NCBI RefSeq assembly: GCF_014652455.1
Contig: NZ_BMYV01000001.1
Coordinates: 496,001-560,000 of the forward strand
Direction of reading: 5' to 3'
From: Litorimonas cladophorae
GTDB lineage: Bacteria > Pseudomonadota > Alphaproteobacteria > Caulobacterales > Maricaulaceae
Length of the DNA: 64,000 nucleotides
Part shown: positions 1 through 9,158 of the stretch, in pieces
Layout: the number at the start of each line of letters is the position of its first letter
Position numbering within the stretch: the first letter of the stretch is position 1
Notes under the pieces: generated by a model
The model's input: the letters and a program-made list of their open reading frames with translations, nothing else
The model's database searches: none
What the model was told of the DNA's origin: nothing
Made by a program: the position numbers and the translations under genes

Positions 1-1710
1 GTTCTCTCGGAAGGCAACGTGTTTGCCGTCGGGTGAGATCAAGTAAGTTTGCGCCATTTTGGATGACGCATGTGCGCGCTCATCATCACCGAGTAAATTT
101 GTCGAAACGAGGGTGCTCTTGCTATCGATATTCTTCGTGAAGAAGACACGCAGATCGTCACCATCGAAATGCGGCGCGCTGCCCGATTTTGAAATCCGCA
201 TAGGCTCGCCACCATCTAGCGCAAGAACGTATAGCCCAGGCGCATCTGTATATGTGGGCGCGGTGATTGAAGACCCGCTGCCCTTTTCGAATGTCAAATA
301 GTCACCTGATGGGGATAGGCGTGGGCGTTTATAGTGGCCCGGCGCTTCGGTATGGGTTGTCACGCGTCCAGAGGCGACATTGATCGAGTGGATTGCGCCT
401 AGATCGGCATCAGTCCAAGTCGTGAACGCGATGGTCTTCCCATCACGTGACCAGCTAGGATAAAGTTCACGCACGTCTTTAGGAAGTTTTGTCAGATTCT
501 TGACGCGACCATTTTGCAGGTTACGAAGATAGAGTTTGCCGAGAGATTCAAAGACAACGGACTTTCCGTCGGGACTGGTTTGCGCAAAACGCGGCATGAG
601 AATGTCGAACTCATCGGGCGCGACTTCGACGCTTGGGCGGGGTGCATCCATGACGGTGCGGGTGTCGCGGACTTTGAAGGGAATAGCTTTGAAGTCACCA
701 CTGGCAATATCTAGCTTGTGGATTTTGCCTTTGGCCCAGAAATAGATTGCGTCACCCTCAGGCGACCAATCCATATTAGGATACATGCCTTGCACGCCCC
801 ATGTTTCTTGCATGTCTTGATCGAGATTATCGAAGATCATCCGCTCTTCGCCAGAGGCGAGGTCTTTTAGGAATAGCTTGGAGCGAGCCTCGACACGTTT
901 GACAAAGGCCAAAGACTTGCCGTCTGGCGAAGGTGCGCCGCGAACCGCGCCGCCATATCCACCTGCGGCTGTCGAGATTTCGCCCGTATCCATATCGTAT
1001 TTCTTGATCTGGAATAGCTCGGTGTGGCTGTTCTGAGCGTAAATGAACTGACCGCCGGGTGTTGTGTTTTGTGTATAGTAAATCGACTTTCCGTCAGGCG
1101 CGAAGATCGGTTCGCCAAGCTCTTTCTGGTGCGTCTCGGATGGTTTTTTGACGAGTTGAACACCTTTTCCGCCTGCGGTGTGATACAGCCAAATTTCGCC
1201 CGTCCCGAGAGAGCGTGATGTCGTGAAATGCTTCTTCGCTGCAATATAGGTTCCATCCGGTGACCACGTCGGATTGTTCATTAAGCGGAAGGTTTCTTTG
1301 GTGATCTGCTTGGCGTTCTCGCCGTCGACATCCATCACCCAAATATTGTCTCCGCCCGCACGGTCAGAGGTAAACGCGATCTGTTTCCCATCAGGTGAGA
1401 AACGCGGCTGCATATCCCACGCCATGCCAGAAGCGATATTTTTGGCCGTACCTCCGCGCGCGGGCATTGTGTAAATGTCGCCCAGCAGATCAAATGCGAT
1501 GGTCTTGCCGTCTGGAGAGACATCAAGGCTCATCCATGTGCCTTCATCGACATTGATATCAATTTCACGTTTGTCACCCGGTGGGTTCATCACGTCCCAT
1601 TTCGCCTCATCCTTTGTGTCATCCGATTTACTGTCAGCGAAGGCAGTCGCGGTGAAAGCGACAGCCGTGGTGAGAGCAATTGTGGAAAGTAATGCGGTTT
1701 TGAGAGTCAT
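1..1710 (-). CDS. PD40/TolB-like beta-propeller secreted protein (3' end outside window)
   Basis: The frame is open from an ATG at 1710 to the window edge (570 codons), so the C-terminus is missing. The N-terminus is a signal peptide (MTLKTALLST then a hydrophobic stretch ending in TAFA), so export is expected. The rest is a run of PD40/TolB blades with recurring SPDGK or S.DGK motifs (for example DVSPDGKTIAFD and RFSPDGKQIAFTSD). Such propellers at the N-terminus of very long proteins are commonly followed by an amidohydrolase domain or a prolyl-oligopeptidase-type domain; which one applies here cannot be seen. A GAGG lies about 9 bases before the ATG. It lies downstream of the M28 peptidase on the same strand (94-base gap), which suggests a shared role in exported peptide or amide hydrolysis. 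Confidence 0.75.
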   Translation of the reverse strand, partial: MTLKTALLSTIALTTAVAFTATAFADSKSDDTKDEAKWDVMNPPGDKREIDINVDEGTWMSLDVSPDGKTIAFDLLGDIYTMPARGGTAKNIASGMAWDMQPRFSPDGKQIAFTSDRAGGDNIWVMDVDGENAKQITKETFRLMNNPTWSPDGTYIAAKKHFTTSRSLGTGEIWLYHTAGGKGVQLVKKPSETHQKELGEPIFAPDGKSIYYTQNTTPGGQFIYAQNSHTELFQIKKYDMDTGEISTAAGGYGGAVRGAPSPDGKSLAFVKRVEARSKLFLKDLASGEERMIFDNLDQDMQETWGVQGMYPNMDWSPEGDAIYFWAKGKIHKLDIASGDFKAIPFKVRDTRTVMDAPRPSVEVAPDEFDILMPRFAQTSPDGKSVVFESLGKLYLRNLQNGRVKNLTKLPKDVRELYPSWSRDGKTIAFTTWTDADLGAIHSINVASGRVTTHTEAPGHYKRPRLSPSGDYLTFEKGSGSSITAPTYTDAPGLYVLALDGGEPMRISKSGSAPHFDGDDLRVFFTKNIDSKSTLVSTNLLGDDERAHASSKMAQTYLISPDGKHVAFREN

Positions 1711-1804
1711 ATTGGGCCTCGAAAGCGGGATTTGGTCAGACCTTAGGCGAAGGCGTGGGGTAAATTCATGCGTTTTCGCCTAGGAGGGGAAATGAGAGGT
1801 AAAG

Positions 1805-3178
1805 CTAGAACCGCCCTGCTGCTCCAGGAAAGACAACTGGGGTTTCGCTACCGTCTTTGGCGACGGCGCTGACGCCGAAGAAGTAATTGTCAATCACGAG
1901 GTTCTCGAATGTCCATTCATTGGCCTTGCCGACGAAACGCGAGTGCGTCCATTCTGGCGCGGTCGTGACGCGCCAATGCACGCGATAGCCCGCGAGGTTG
2001 TCCGCATTTTCTGGTGTTTCCCACGTGAGCTTCGCGGAGGGCTGCACGGCGCCCGTGGCTTCGACATTTGCGGGGAAGGGCGGTGCACCTGCCATTCCAG
2101 CAAGTGTGATAGCGTTGAGGGCCGTGAGCTTGGCGGCGTAGGTTGCGTCAACACCCTCCATGGTATCGCCATATACGATTCCGTCCTCCGTCCGCAAATC
2201 CTGATGCTGGCGGTCGTAATATTCATGCGTTTCCATGATGCGGATACCGGGAATACCGACCACGTTAAACGGACGGTGATGACCGCCGCGGCCGAAACGG
2301 TCGAGGCGGTAAACCATCATGATATCCAGATTGGTCATATATTGGTCGCCCTGCGATTTCACATAGCGCGCTAAATTCCGCGATGGACTGTCGACTTCGC
2401 CGCCCGTGAAGCGACGCGTGCGGGCCTCGGCGGGGGTTTCATTCGCGCGGGTACCCTCAGAGAAAACGCGGACCGTGGAATTATTGGTGACGCCATCAAT
2501 GCCCGTGATGTTAGAGATCATGTCATTGTTCAACACGCCTTTGATCTGCCAATCGTTCTCCAAAGCGTAATCCGCAACGATCTTGCCGCCGAACAATCCC
2601 TGCTCCTCACCAGACAGTCCCGCATATATGATGCTGCCTGCATATTTGCGTTTGGATAGGACCCGCGCAGCTTCAATGACGCCAGCCATGCCAGAGGCAT
2701 TGTCATTTGCGCCGGGACTGTCGGAAGTTCCGTCCAGTGGATCAGTGACGCGACTGTCGATATCGCCGCTCATCATGACATAGCGGTTGGGGTCTATCGT
2801 GCCGCGTTGAATGGCCAGAACAGAGACAACTTCTGTGGGGTTGGGGATACGACGTTCGCCTTCAATCGTATCGCTGACATAGATGACTTCGAGACAGCCG
2901 CCGCAGTCTTTGGAGATTTTCTCGAATTCCGCGAATATCCAGCGTCGAGCTGCGCCGATGCCACGCGTGTCGCTTTCGGTTTCCGATAGGGTATGGCGTG
3001 TGCCGAAATCAACGAGGGTTTGAATGTCGGATTGAATGCGATCCGCAGACGGGGCAGTCGCAATGGTATAGAGGTCCTGAACTTCAGAGGGCGGGCCGTA
3101 AAGAGCGGACATATCTTGGGCAGAAACGGATGCCGCCGTTCCCAACAGCAATGTTGTAGCGAGTGCGAGTGTCTTCAT
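1805..3178 (-). CDS. Secreted M28 family metallopeptidase with C-terminal FnIII-like domain
   Basis: A 457-residue exported M28 (aminopeptidase-type) zinc peptidase. A signal peptide covers residues 1-21 (cleavage after VSAQ). The catalytic core has the metal-ligand region GANDNASG (D159), the catalytic pair GEEQG (E191, E192), NNDM, and a final histidine near METHEYYD. The first metal ligand, usually His in a SGHxDS motif, is Asp here (SGDIDS, D139). The last ~95 residues resemble a fibronectin type III module (LTWETPENADNLAGYRVHWR). The start at 3178 is preferred over an upstream in-frame start because AGGGG precedes it at good spacing and the signal peptide begins there. The desaturase gene ends 14 bases upstream, so they are likely cotranscribed. 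Confidence 0.85.
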   Translation of the reverse strand: MKTLALATTLLLGTAASVSAQDMSALYGPPSEVQDLYTIATAPSADRIQSDIQTLVDFGTRHTLSETESDTRGIGAARRWIFAEFEKISKDCGGCLEVIYVSDTIEGERRIPNPTEVVSVLAIQRGTIDPNRYVMMSGDIDSRVTDPLDGTSDSPGANDNASGMAGVIEAARVLSKRKYAGSIIYAGLSGEEQGLFGGKIVADYALENDWQIKGVLNNDMISNITGIDGVTNNSTVRVFSEGTRANETPAEARTRRFTGGEVDSPSRNLARYVKSQGDQYMTNLDIMMVYRLDRFGRGGHHRPFNVVGIPGIRIMETHEYYDRQHQDLRTEDGIVYGDTMEGVDATYAAKLTALNAITLAGMAGAPPFPANVEATGAVQPSAKLTWETPENADNLAGYRVHWRVTTAPEWTHSRFVGKANEWTFENLVIDNYFFGVSAVAKDGSETPVVFPGAAGRF

Positions 3179-3192
3179 TTGAAATCCCCTAA

Positions 3193-4101
3193 CTAAGCAA
3201 CGGCGAGTTTCAAAACCGCCCCATAATCTTTTTTGATATCCATATCTGGTCCATGACCAGCCGCCAGCATGGCTTTGTGCAAGGCTTTCAAACGATAGCA
3301 AGGCACGTACATGTAGGCGTGATGCTCAACGTGGTAATTCACCCAATAGGGCGCGAATAGGATGCGTTCGATCACATTGGCGTGTGTCGTCCGCGCATGT
3401 GTCAGCGGGTTGTCGTCATTGGTCGTCATCGCATGTTCGGCGATATTCCGAAGGCGCAACACGGCAAAGAACCAGGTCCAAAGCGGCAGCAGCCAGAGTG
3501 TCAGGTAAAGCCAAGGGTGACCGATCAGAATGAAAACGCCAAAGATGATCGCATTCGCGACGAAGAATGGCACTGCCGACGATTTTTGGAAGGCTTCAGT
3601 GCCGGGCATGTTCTCCCCATGTTTGCGCATTTTCCAATTCGCGAGACGCAATCGCAGAAACGTTAGGCCCGTAATGTCACGTAGAAATTTGCGCTTCAGG
3701 CTCGCCTTGCTAGTCGGGAATTTGGCTGAAAGCGGCAAGTCTGGATCAAGCTCGGACTGAGCGTAGCGGTGATGTTTCAAGTGATAGTGGCGATAGGAAA
3801 CCATGTCGCCGCCATAGGGCGCTGCGAGCAAATATTTCCCAACGAATTCATTGAGAGTTTTGGATTTGAACAAAGCGCGGTGCGCCGTGTCATGGACCAA
3901 AATTGCGATTCCATGCTGACGTGATCCAATGATAAGAAAGCTCGCCGCGAAAACCCAAGGGTTCGGAAAAGCAATATAGGCGGCGACGGCGAGGGCGATC
4001 GTTCCCCAAACGTGGAGGGTCAACCATGCGCCCCAAAGGTCAGATCGTTGCGCTAGGCGTTTTACGTCTGACTTAGCTACATATTGGATTGCAGATTTCA
4101 C
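3193..4101 (-). CDS. Membrane fatty acid desaturase family protein
   Basis: A di-iron membrane desaturase/hydroxylase of the FA_desaturase superfamily, acting in the inner membrane on acyl chains or a related lipid such as a carotenoid. All three histidine boxes are visible: HDTAH, HLKHHRYA and VEHHAYM, separated by hydrophobic segments as in the family. About 300 residues is normal. No ATG occurs at the N-terminus: GTG at 4101 is chosen, with a TTG at 4137 as alternative; a G-rich tract lies 12-16 bases before the GTG. It is followed after 14 bases by the M28 peptidase gene. The exact substrate cannot be read from sequence. Confidence 0.8.
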   Translation of the reverse strand: MKSAIQYVAKSDVKRLAQRSDLWGAWLTLHVWGTIALAVAAYIAFPNPWVFAASFLIIGSRQHGIAILVHDTAHRALFKSKTLNEFVGKYLLAAPYGGDMVSYRHYHLKHHRYAQSELDPDLPLSAKFPTSKASLKRKFLRDITGLTFLRLRLANWKMRKHGENMPGTEAFQKSSAVPFFVANAIIFGVFILIGHPWLYLTLWLLPLWTWFFAVLRLRNIAEHAMTTNDDNPLTHARTTHANVIERILFAPYWVNYHVEHHAYMYVPCYRLKALHKAMLAAGHGPDMDIKKDYGAVLKLAVA

Positions 4102-4208
4102 GATACAAAGATGCCCCCGCGCGACCCGCAATGTCAACGTCGCAAATCTGGCAATAAGGGTGGCTTTTTGCTCGTCTGTGGCTTGACCTTTTGGACAGGC
4201 GCAGAAAT

Positions 4209-4859
4209 ATGGTCGGTATGGAAAAACTCATCAAAGGCTATCAATCATTTCGCGCGGGTGACTATGCGCACCAGAAAGCGCTCTATGAGGAGTTAGGCCG
4301 TAATGGTCAGAATCCCGATATTATGCTGATCGCATGCGCGGATAGTCGTGTGGACCCAACTGATATATTTGACGCCTATCCGGGACAAATGTTCGTCGCC
4401 CGCAATGTCGCCAATTTGGTGCCCCCGCCAGATGCGAACGAAAGCTATCATGGTACGACGGCTGCGATTGAATATGCAGTAAAAGTTATTGGGGTCGGCA
4501 CAATTGTCGTCATGGGCCATGAAAGCTGTGGCGGCATTCAAGGCTGTATTGCAGGTTTGGGCCGAAAGCCCGAGGGTGGCTATGTCAATAAATGGCTCAG
4601 CCAAATCAACCATGTCTGTGACCGCGTTTCTGAACGCAATTTATCTGATCCAGAGATGCAGTTTGAGATGGAGCTAGAGACAGTTCGTCAATCTCTCACG
4701 AACCTTATGAAATATGATTTTGTTCGTGAGCGTGTTGAGGCGGGTGAGCTCCAACTTTTAGGCGCTTATTTCTCAATCATTCAAGCGCGATTAATGCTCG
4801 CCGATGAGAACGGCGACTTCAAACTGATTGATGTCGCGCCGACAGACTCTGACGCATAA
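4209..4859 (+). CDS. Beta-class carbonic anhydrase
   Basis: Interconverts CO2 and bicarbonate in the cytoplasm using zinc. The family signature is clear: CADSRVDP holds the first Cys ligand and the Asp/Arg dyad, and GHESCGG holds the His and second Cys ligands. The length (~216 residues) is normal for the class. Two starts are possible, ATG 4209 (MVGMEKL) and ATG 4218; GGACAGG upstream favours the first. It is divergent from the desaturase operon, so the promoter must lie in the ~110 bases between 4101 and 4209. It is convergent with the COQ4 gene. No regulatory motif was recognised. Confidence 0.9.
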   Translation: MVGMEKLIKGYQSFRAGDYAHQKALYEELGRNGQNPDIMLIACADSRVDPTDIFDAYPGQMFVARNVANLVPPPDANESYHGTTAAIEYAVKVIGVGTIVVMGHESCGGIQGCIAGLGRKPEGGYVNKWLSQINHVCDRVSERNLSDPEMQFEMELETVRQSLTNLMKYDFVRERVEAGELQLLGAYFSIIQARLMLADENGDFKLIDVAPTDSDA

Positions 4860-4881
4860 ACCGCCGAATTCGAAAGCCGCG

Positions 4882-5661
4882 TTAAGCGGCGGCCGCGCCA
4901 ATAACGCCATATGGATCAATGCCATTATTGCGCATTTGTGCGTGAACTTCGTGATATTGTGTCGGCAACTTGATGCCCATATGCGCGCGAACCTCATCAA
5001 TCGGCTGCGGCAGAAGCGCCATTAAATCTTCATAGGCGATATCTTTTGCGGCTTTGCCAATACGACGGGCTTCGTGAATGGATTTCAATACAGGTGCGCC
5101 TTTCGGTGCTGTTTTCCGCACTTCCCATGCCGCGCCGTAAGCGATGAATAATACACCAGGTCCACCATGTTGCGCGTGGCTGTAGCCAAGAACCGAGGCT
5201 TCACCCAGCGCGTCGCGACCAAAGCCCGTCAAGACATGCAACATATCATGCGTATCACGTAGTCGATCTCCATAGATGTTCATGTCGGGATGGCCATAGT
5301 CGCGCGACACACCAGAGGCAGAGTACTCATCGACTAGACCTTGGGCCGTTAGACCCTCCGTTTCCATAAAATGAAGATAGGCGCGACCTAGACTCCCATC
5401 AGGCAGTGTGCGCAACCAGTCATGATTATCGAGTAAGGGCGGTAAATAACGCTTTTCTTCCAAGCGTTTGCGACCTTGGTCTGAATTGGCAAATTTGACG
5501 AATTGCTTTTGAAAGCTATTGCCGTTCAGCGCTTCGATCACATAGAAAACCTGCGTCGTGTCTTCTTTGTTCTTAATCAGTTCACGGAAGTGATGCAGCG
5601 CCTTCAGCGGGCGTCGCCGACGTTTTTCGAATGATTTCAGCGAGTATGTCGTCTTGGTCAT
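4882..5661 (-). CDS. COQ4 family ubiquinone biosynthesis protein
   Basis: Member of the COQ4 family; in eukaryotes COQ4 is part of the coenzyme Q synthesis complex, and bacterial homologues are taken to act in ubiquinone synthesis. The diagnostic metal motif HDxxH-x11-E is exact: H138, D139, H142 and E154 in RDTHDMLHVLTGFGRDALGE. The protein has 259 residues and a basic N-terminus (FEKRRRRP). ATG 5661 is chosen as start because residues before it look like untranslated upstream sequence; no strong ribosome site is visible. The gene stands alone, divergent from the amidohydrolase, and no other coq/ubi gene is in the window. Confidence 0.85.
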   Translation of the reverse strand: MTKTTYSLKSFEKRRRRPLKALHHFRELIKNKEDTTQVFYVIEALNGNSFQKQFVKFANSDQGRKRLEEKRYLPPLLDNHDWLRTLPDGSLGRAYLHFMETEGLTAQGLVDEYSASGVSRDYGHPDMNIYGDRLRDTHDMLHVLTGFGRDALGEASVLGYSHAQHGGPGVLFIAYGAAWEVRKTAPKGAPVLKSIHEARRIGKAAKDIAYEDLMALLPQPIDEVRAHMGIKLPTQYHEVHAQMRNNGIDPYGVIGAAAA

Positions 5662-5764
5662 GCAATTTTGGTAGCATGGAAACCCTTTCCATACCATCAC
5701 CGTGACTGCATATGGTTTATGCAAACTGCATCAGTCCGCTCAAACCGACCGTAGGAAAGCCCTC

Positions 5765-7420
5765 ATGAAAAAAGCTCTTTTGTTTTCGAGTCTTGTCGCG
5801 TTGTCGGCATGCGTGTCAGAAAACCAGGCCGATCAAGATGTCACCGTGATTGTCGGCGATATTATTACCATGGATGCGACACGCCCGCGGGCCAGCGTGA
5901 TGATCCTGAAAGATGGCAATATCTCCGCGGTCGGCGATCGGACACTAATGAACGATATCTCTTCGGCAAAGCTCATCGATCTATCGGGGCAAACAATTTT
6001 ACCGGGGTTCATCGATAGTCATGTTCACGTGCGCGAATTGGGTATGGACCGCATAAAAGCCAATCTCGTTGGGGTGGAAACGGCCGAAGATATCGTCGAG
6101 CGCTTAGAAGCGCATTTCCCAAATCCCAAAGCGGGTGTCTGGCTAATTGGTCAAGGCTGGGACGAGGGCGAATTTGCGACGCGCGGATATCCAGACAGAG
6201 CCGCATTGGATGCAGCCTTCCCGAATAACCCTGTCGCTCTCGAAAGCCTTCATGGTTTCGGTGGTTTCTATAATGGCAAAGCGCTCGAGATTGCGGGGAT
6301 CGACAGCAATACGGCCGAGCCAAAGGTCGGAAACATCCTGCGCCGTGAGGATGGAACGCCAACAGGTGTCATGCTGACGCTCGCGCAAGATCTGGTTGAT
6401 CAGCACATTCCAAAAGCTGACCAAGCTAAGCTGGAGTTGGCGATCCGTGCTGGACTCACCGAGATGTCGGAAGCGGGTGTCACATCTATTCATGAGGCTG
6501 GGATGACTCCTGTGGATGTCGCGGCGTTCAAAGCATTGGCGGCGCGGGATGAACTTCCCATTCGTGTTTATGGCTTGCTGGACGGTAACGATAATACGTT
6601 GATGGAAGCGTGGTTTAGCAATGGCTTAGAAGACGACCCTGAAGACTGGTTGGATATCCGTGGTATCAAAGTTTTTTATGACGGGTCTCTCGGATCTCGC
6701 ACAGCGCTTATGGCTGAACCTTATTCCGATAAACCCGATGCCGCCCGCCCTACAGAGCGGATTTCGCCTGAGGCGATGACATCATTGGCTAACCGCGCTG
6801 CGAAGCTAGGGTTTCAAATGGCCGTCCATGCTATTGGTGATGAAGGCAATAACAGAACGCTGAATATCTATGAAGAAGCACTGGGCGATGACATGACGGC
6901 ACGTTGGCGGATTGAGCATGCGCAGGTCGTCTTGCCTGACTATTACGACCGCGTTGCAACACGCGGCGTTCTGTCATCAGTGCAGTCATCTCATGCCGTC
7001 GGCGATAGCGGATGGGCGGAAGACCGTGTGGGGCCAGAGCGTATCAAGAATGCGTATGCGTGGCAGACAATACTGGGCGCGGGTGGGCGGTTGATGCTGA
7101 ATTCTGATTTGCCGGGTGAGCCTTGGACACCAATGGAAACGCTCTACTTCGCGGTGACTCGGAAAAAGCTGGAGAATGCTCCCGCAGAAGGTTGGTATTC
7201 AAATCAAGCGTTGACTGTTCAAGAGGCATTAGAGGCAATGACAATTACCAATGCTTATGGTGCGTTCCAAGAGGATGCGCTGGGGTCACTCGAGGTGGGC
7301 AAACGCGCAGATTTCGTCGTGCTGGACGCCGATCCGACCAAAGTCGCGCCGACAGACATCAAGGACATCCGCGTGCGCCAAACTTGGGTAAATGGTCAGC
7401 CTGTGTATCAGGCTGACTAG
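5765..7420 (+). CDS. Amidohydrolase lipoprotein (YtcJ-like, amidohydrolase family 3)
   Basis: A 551-residue exported metal-dependent hydrolase of the YtcJ/amidohydrolase-3 group; substrates are unknown for most members. The lipoprotein signal peptide ends in LSAC (lipobox), predicting a periplasmic lipid-anchored enzyme. Metal motifs of the TIM barrel are visible: DSHVHV near residue 100, HAIGDEGNN, and the late SDLPGEP. The C-terminus carries the usual small composite domain (GSLEVGKRADFVVLDADP). Start 5765 is chosen because AGGAAAG precedes it and the signal peptide begins there. A second lipoprotein of the same family lies at 34781-36508. Confidence 0.88.
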   Translation: MKKALLFSSLVALSACVSENQADQDVTVIVGDIITMDATRPRASVMILKDGNISAVGDRTLMNDISSAKLIDLSGQTILPGFIDSHVHVRELGMDRIKANLVGVETAEDIVERLEAHFPNPKAGVWLIGQGWDEGEFATRGYPDRAALDAAFPNNPVALESLHGFGGFYNGKALEIAGIDSNTAEPKVGNILRREDGTPTGVMLTLAQDLVDQHIPKADQAKLELAIRAGLTEMSEAGVTSIHEAGMTPVDVAAFKALAARDELPIRVYGLLDGNDNTLMEAWFSNGLEDDPEDWLDIRGIKVFYDGSLGSRTALMAEPYSDKPDAARPTERISPEAMTSLANRAAKLGFQMAVHAIGDEGNNRTLNIYEEALGDDMTARWRIEHAQVVLPDYYDRVATRGVLSSVQSSHAVGDSGWAEDRVGPERIKNAYAWQTILGAGGRLMLNSDLPGEPWTPMETLYFAVTRKKLENAPAEGWYSNQALTVQEALEAMTITNAYGAFQEDALGSLEVGKRADFVVLDADPTKVAPTDIKDIRVRQTWVNGQPVYQAD

Positions 7421-7426
7421 GTTCAG

Positions 7427-8059
7427 TCAGGCCTTGTAGCTCGGACGCGCTTTCATACGGCCATGCCATTCGAGCAGGGCTGTTTGGTCTTCCTGGGGTG
7501 TGACCTTCACCCAGCGGCCAAAGTCGACAACCACAGTGGCCGTGATATCCGCGACTGAATAGCTGTCGCCAGCGACATATTTATTTGCGCTAAGTTGACG
7601 ATCCAAGGTTTTGAAAAACCATCCAAGTTTCATCAGGCCACGCTCGGCCAGTTCTGGAATTTGCGGAATATTTTTGGGCCCTGGTAAAGCACGATCTTTC
7701 ATCGCGGGGGAGCTGTTGCGTAAGGCTTCGGCGGCCGACATCAATCCACCCATCTCACAACGCCAATTCCAAGTCGCGATTTGCGCTTTTTCCATCGGCG
7801 TTGTGCCAAGCAACGGAACCTCAGGATAGAGCGCTTCGAGATAGGCCGCGATCCCCGCGTTTTCGGTTAGTGTCACGCCGTCTTCTGTGACAAGTGCGGG
7901 AACAGTACAGCCCGGATTGATTTTGCGGAAGGCGTCGCTCATTTGCTCGCCCTTGGTCAGGTCAATTTGAATATTCTCATGCTCAATGTTTTTTTCTGCT
8001 AAAAACATACGAGTCCGCCGTGGACTAGGCGCTGTCGTGCAATCATATAGTTTAATCAT
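7427..8059 (-). CDS. Glutathione S-transferase family protein
   Basis: A 210-residue cytoplasmic GST with an N-terminal thioredoxin-fold domain (residues 1-80; CTTAPSPRR near the glutathione site, the cis-Pro in TVPAL, and TENAGIAAYLE) and an all-helical C-terminal domain (SVADITATV, the N-capping Asp motif). It conjugates or reduces electrophiles with glutathione; its substrate is unknown. The ATG at 8059 has GAGGG upstream. It is divergent from the pirin gene with only 29 bases between start codons, so the two promoters must overlap coding sequence or each other. Confidence 0.88.
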   Translation of the reverse strand: MIKLYDCTTAPSPRRTRMFLAEKNIEHENIQIDLTKGEQMSDAFRKINPGCTVPALVTEDGVTLTENAGIAAYLEALYPEVPLLGTTPMEKAQIATWNWRCEMGGLMSAAEALRNSSPAMKDRALPGPKNIPQIPELAERGLMKLGWFFKTLDRQLSANKYVAGDSYSVADITATVVVDFGRWVKVTPQEDQTALLEWHGRMKARPSYKA

Positions 8060-8088
8060 TGTTTTCCCTCATGTGTTTGAGCCACCCT

Positions 8089-8958
8089 ATGTCTGATACC
8101 GCCGCAATCAAGTCTGTTCTGAAGCCCCGAGCGAAAGATATCGGTGATTTCGAGGTGCGGCGGGCGCTACCGTTTATTCAACAACGGGCGATTGGACCGT
8201 GGATTTTCTTTGATCACTTTGGCCCCGTGGATTTTGCGCCGGGCGAGGGCATAAATGTTCGACCGCATCCACATATCAATTTGGCAACAGTCACCTACCT
8301 GTTTGAGGGCGAAGTCTTTCACCGCGATAGTTTGGGAAATGCGCTGGCGATTGAACCCGGTGGCGTTAATTTGATGGTGGCCGGTAAGGGGATTACCCAT
8401 TCCGAGCGCACGCGGGATGAGCTGCGCAAAACAGGCTATAGGATGCACGGCCTACAGCTCTGGCATGCGCTACCCGAGGAACATGAAGAGACAGAGCCAG
8501 CATTCTATCACCATCCTGCCAGCGATATTCCGTCAGTGGATGTGAACGGTGTGACTATCCGCGTTATGATGGGCAGCGCTTATGGCGTCACGTCGCCCGT
8601 CAAAACTTTTTCGCCAAATCTGTATATCGAAGCGGACTTGGCAGCGGGTCAGAGTCTCGATTTACCAAAGGCGCAAGAGCGTGGGGTTTACGTCGTTAAG
8701 GGCGCGGCAAGTATTGACGGAGAAGACGCGCCCCTTTTCGCGATGTCAGTTCTGAATGATCGCGCGAAAACTCTGACGGCAAAAGAGGACACACGTTTTG
8801 CGTTGATTGGCGGCGATAATCTGGGACAAAGACACCTGGAATGGAACTTTGCATCCAGCCGAAAGTCGCGCATTCAAAAGGCCAAACTTGACTGGAAAGC
8901 AGGCAATTTTCCTACAGTCCCGGGGGATGATGAGGAATTCATTTCTCTGCCAGAATAG
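8089..8958 (+). CDS. Pirin family protein
   Basis: A bicupin of the pirin family, 289 residues. Members are iron-dependent; some act as quercetin dioxygenases, others bind transcription or metabolic proteins. The N-terminal cupin metal motif is visible as RPHPHINLATVTY, then GGVNLMVAGKGITHSER, both hallmarks of the family, followed by LQLWHALP. ATG 8089 (MSDTAAIKS) is chosen because typical pirins begin there; an in-frame ATG at 8071 is possible and neither has a clear ribosome site. Divergent from the GST, which suggests a shared oxidative or electrophile stress role, though that is inference. Confidence 0.88.
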   Translation: MSDTAAIKSVLKPRAKDIGDFEVRRALPFIQQRAIGPWIFFDHFGPVDFAPGEGINVRPHPHINLATVTYLFEGEVFHRDSLGNALAIEPGGVNLMVAGKGITHSERTRDELRKTGYRMHGLQLWHALPEEHEETEPAFYHHPASDIPSVDVNGVTIRVMMGSAYGVTSPVKTFSPNLYIEADLAAGQSLDLPKAQERGVYVVKGAASIDGEDAPLFAMSVLNDRAKTLTAKEDTRFALIGGDNLGQRHLEWNFASSRKSRIQKAKLDWKAGNFPTVPGDDEEFISLPE

Positions 8959-9158
8959 CGCAAATTTGCTTTTCTAAGCATTTTGTGCTACGCATATGAT
9001 GTCGTTTACGGAGGATATGGAGCGCAACCTTGCGACATCTACCTGTCGCCGAAGCCTTTAAAAAATTGATATTGCGCGCCTAAAATTAGGTCTGACCCCT
9101 CGGGTGAACGCTCACGCCAGAACTTGTCTGGCGGTAAGTGCACAGAGGAGCGCGGAGT
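8959..9158. other. Intergenic region with hairpin before the secreted protein gene
   Basis: A 200-base gap. A perfect 7-bp inverted repeat with a 5-base loop (CGCCAGA/TCTGGCG, 9115-9133) sits 25 bases before the ATG at 9159, in the expected 5' leader. A second, looser inverted repeat (GATGTCG/CGACATC, about 9000-9045) is also present. A 21-codon frame begins near 9000 but has no support. Nothing else recognised. Confidence 0.4.
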
